Assembly (NCBI GenBank): GCA_015493185.1 | Contig: WGDQ01000174.1 | Span: 1-5,482, forward strand | Reading direction: 5' to 3' | From: Planctomycetaceae bacterium | GTDB taxonomy: Bacteria > Planctomycetota > Planctomycetia > Pirellulales > JAEUIK01 | Length of the DNA: 5,482 bases | Shown here: positions 5,306 through 5,482 of the stretch, in pieces | Numbering within the stretch: the first letter of the stretch is position 1 | How the letters are laid out: every line of letters starts with the position of its first letter | The notes under the pieces: generated by a model | What the model saw: only the letters and a program-made list of their open reading frames with translations | Database searches by the model: none | Told to the model about the DNA's origin: nothing | Translations under genes and position numbers: made by a program

Positions 5306-5338
5306 CTGTAGCAGTATCGGGGCTTGCTACAGACTTTT
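5306..5338 (+). terminator. possible rho-independent terminator of the DUF1571 gene
   Basis: CTGTAGCA (5306-5313) and TGCTACAG (5325-5332) form a perfect 8-bp stem with an 11-base loop, followed by ACTTTT. It lies 57 bases after the stop codon. The stem is only half GC and the T-tract short, so termination may be partial. Confidence 0.4.
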
Positions 5339-5368
5339 CCTGAAAAGAAGCTCTTTCCGGATTTGTTG

Positions 5369-5400
5369 GGTTCGAGGAGCGTTTTTCGAGACCTCGAATC
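5369..5400. repeat. inverted repeat with 9-bp arms including one G-T pair
   Basis: TTCGAGG (5371-5377) and CCTCGAA (5392-5398) pair perfectly around a 14-base loop that contains a T5 run. A G-T wobble and a G-C pair extend the stem outward. It may be a second termination or RNA-stability structure behind the first hairpin. Confidence 0.35.
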
Positions 5401-5444
5401 GGCCTGTCGTATGGGCTTGATCCGTCGAAAAGGTGCCCGAAGAT

Positions 5445-5461
5445 ATCCATCGAGCATGGAT
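5445..5461. repeat. short inverted repeat ATCCAT-CGAGC-ATGGAT
   Basis: Perfect six-base arms with a five-base loop near the right edge. It contains the ATG at 5456, so if a gene starts there the start codon would be inside the hairpin. The window ends too soon to judge. Confidence 0.3.
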
Positions 5462-5482
5462 GGCGAGGTGCGTTTCGCAGCA

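Larger units (their letters stand above)
5249..5482. other. 3' flank of DUF1571, no gene supported
   Basis: The last 234 bases hold three separate inverted repeats (5306-5332, 5369-5400, 5445-5461) and a nine-base direct repeat CTTTTCCTG (5300-5308 and 5334-5342) that brackets the first of them. Minus-strand frames of 74 and 83 codons cross the region but are rich in Arg, Ser and Lys without any domain or ribosome site. A plus-strand ATG at 5456 stays open to the window edge for nine codons without a good ribosome site. Confidence 0.5.

Noticed and set aside
5456..5482. Possible start of a new plus-strand gene at the right edge
   Set aside because: Only nine codons are visible, with no good ribosome site and the ATG inside a hairpin.

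Overview
The window looks like chromosomal DNA from a planctomycete, probably Pirellulales. The main clue is the secreted DUF1571 protein at the right end, a family known almost only from Planctomycetota. A BshB1-type deacetylase, a fused CobL and scattered short operons with long spacers fit this. The assignment rests on gene content, not on a marker gene. Nothing indicates a phage, plasmid, insertion sequence or CRISPR array.

Layout from left to right. Positions 1-329 (+) hold the C-terminal end of an RluA-family pseudouridine synthase. It converges on a minus-strand pair across a 118-base spacer. The pair is cobL (2429 to 1179, precorrin-6B methyltransferase, CbiE+CbiT fusion) followed by a bshB1-like PIG-L deacetylase (1182 to 448); the two overlap by four bases (ATGA). 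Upstream of cobL are a 308-base spacer with inverted repeats, then tRNA-Lys(TTT) on the minus strand (2810 to 2738) with a plausible promoter of its own. A further 382-base non-coding stretch with short hairpins separates the tRNA from a minus-strand YcbL/glyoxalase-II-type metallo-beta-lactamase-fold hydrolase (3873 to 3193). A 439-base divergent intergenic region then leads to the DUF1571 gene (4313-5248, +), which has a signal peptide. The last 234 bases hold terminator-like hairpins and no gene I can support.

Functionally these are mostly independent housekeeping genes: RNA modification, cobalamin synthesis, low-molecular-weight thiol synthesis, a tRNA, and a thioesterase-like hydrolase. 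Only cobL and bshB1 form a clear transcriptional and probably translational unit. A link between the hydrolase and bacillithiol chemistry is possible but is inference only.

I did not find an unmistakable new system. The observations most worth following are: a ten-base element (TTACAATGRC) present three times, only in spacers; all four visible gene starts having the form NTGA, two of them TTG codons overlapping the stop of a long unassigned upstream frame; a Ser in place of the usual first His of the HPDH motif in the deacetylase; and the uncharacterised, six-cysteine exported DUF1571 protein.
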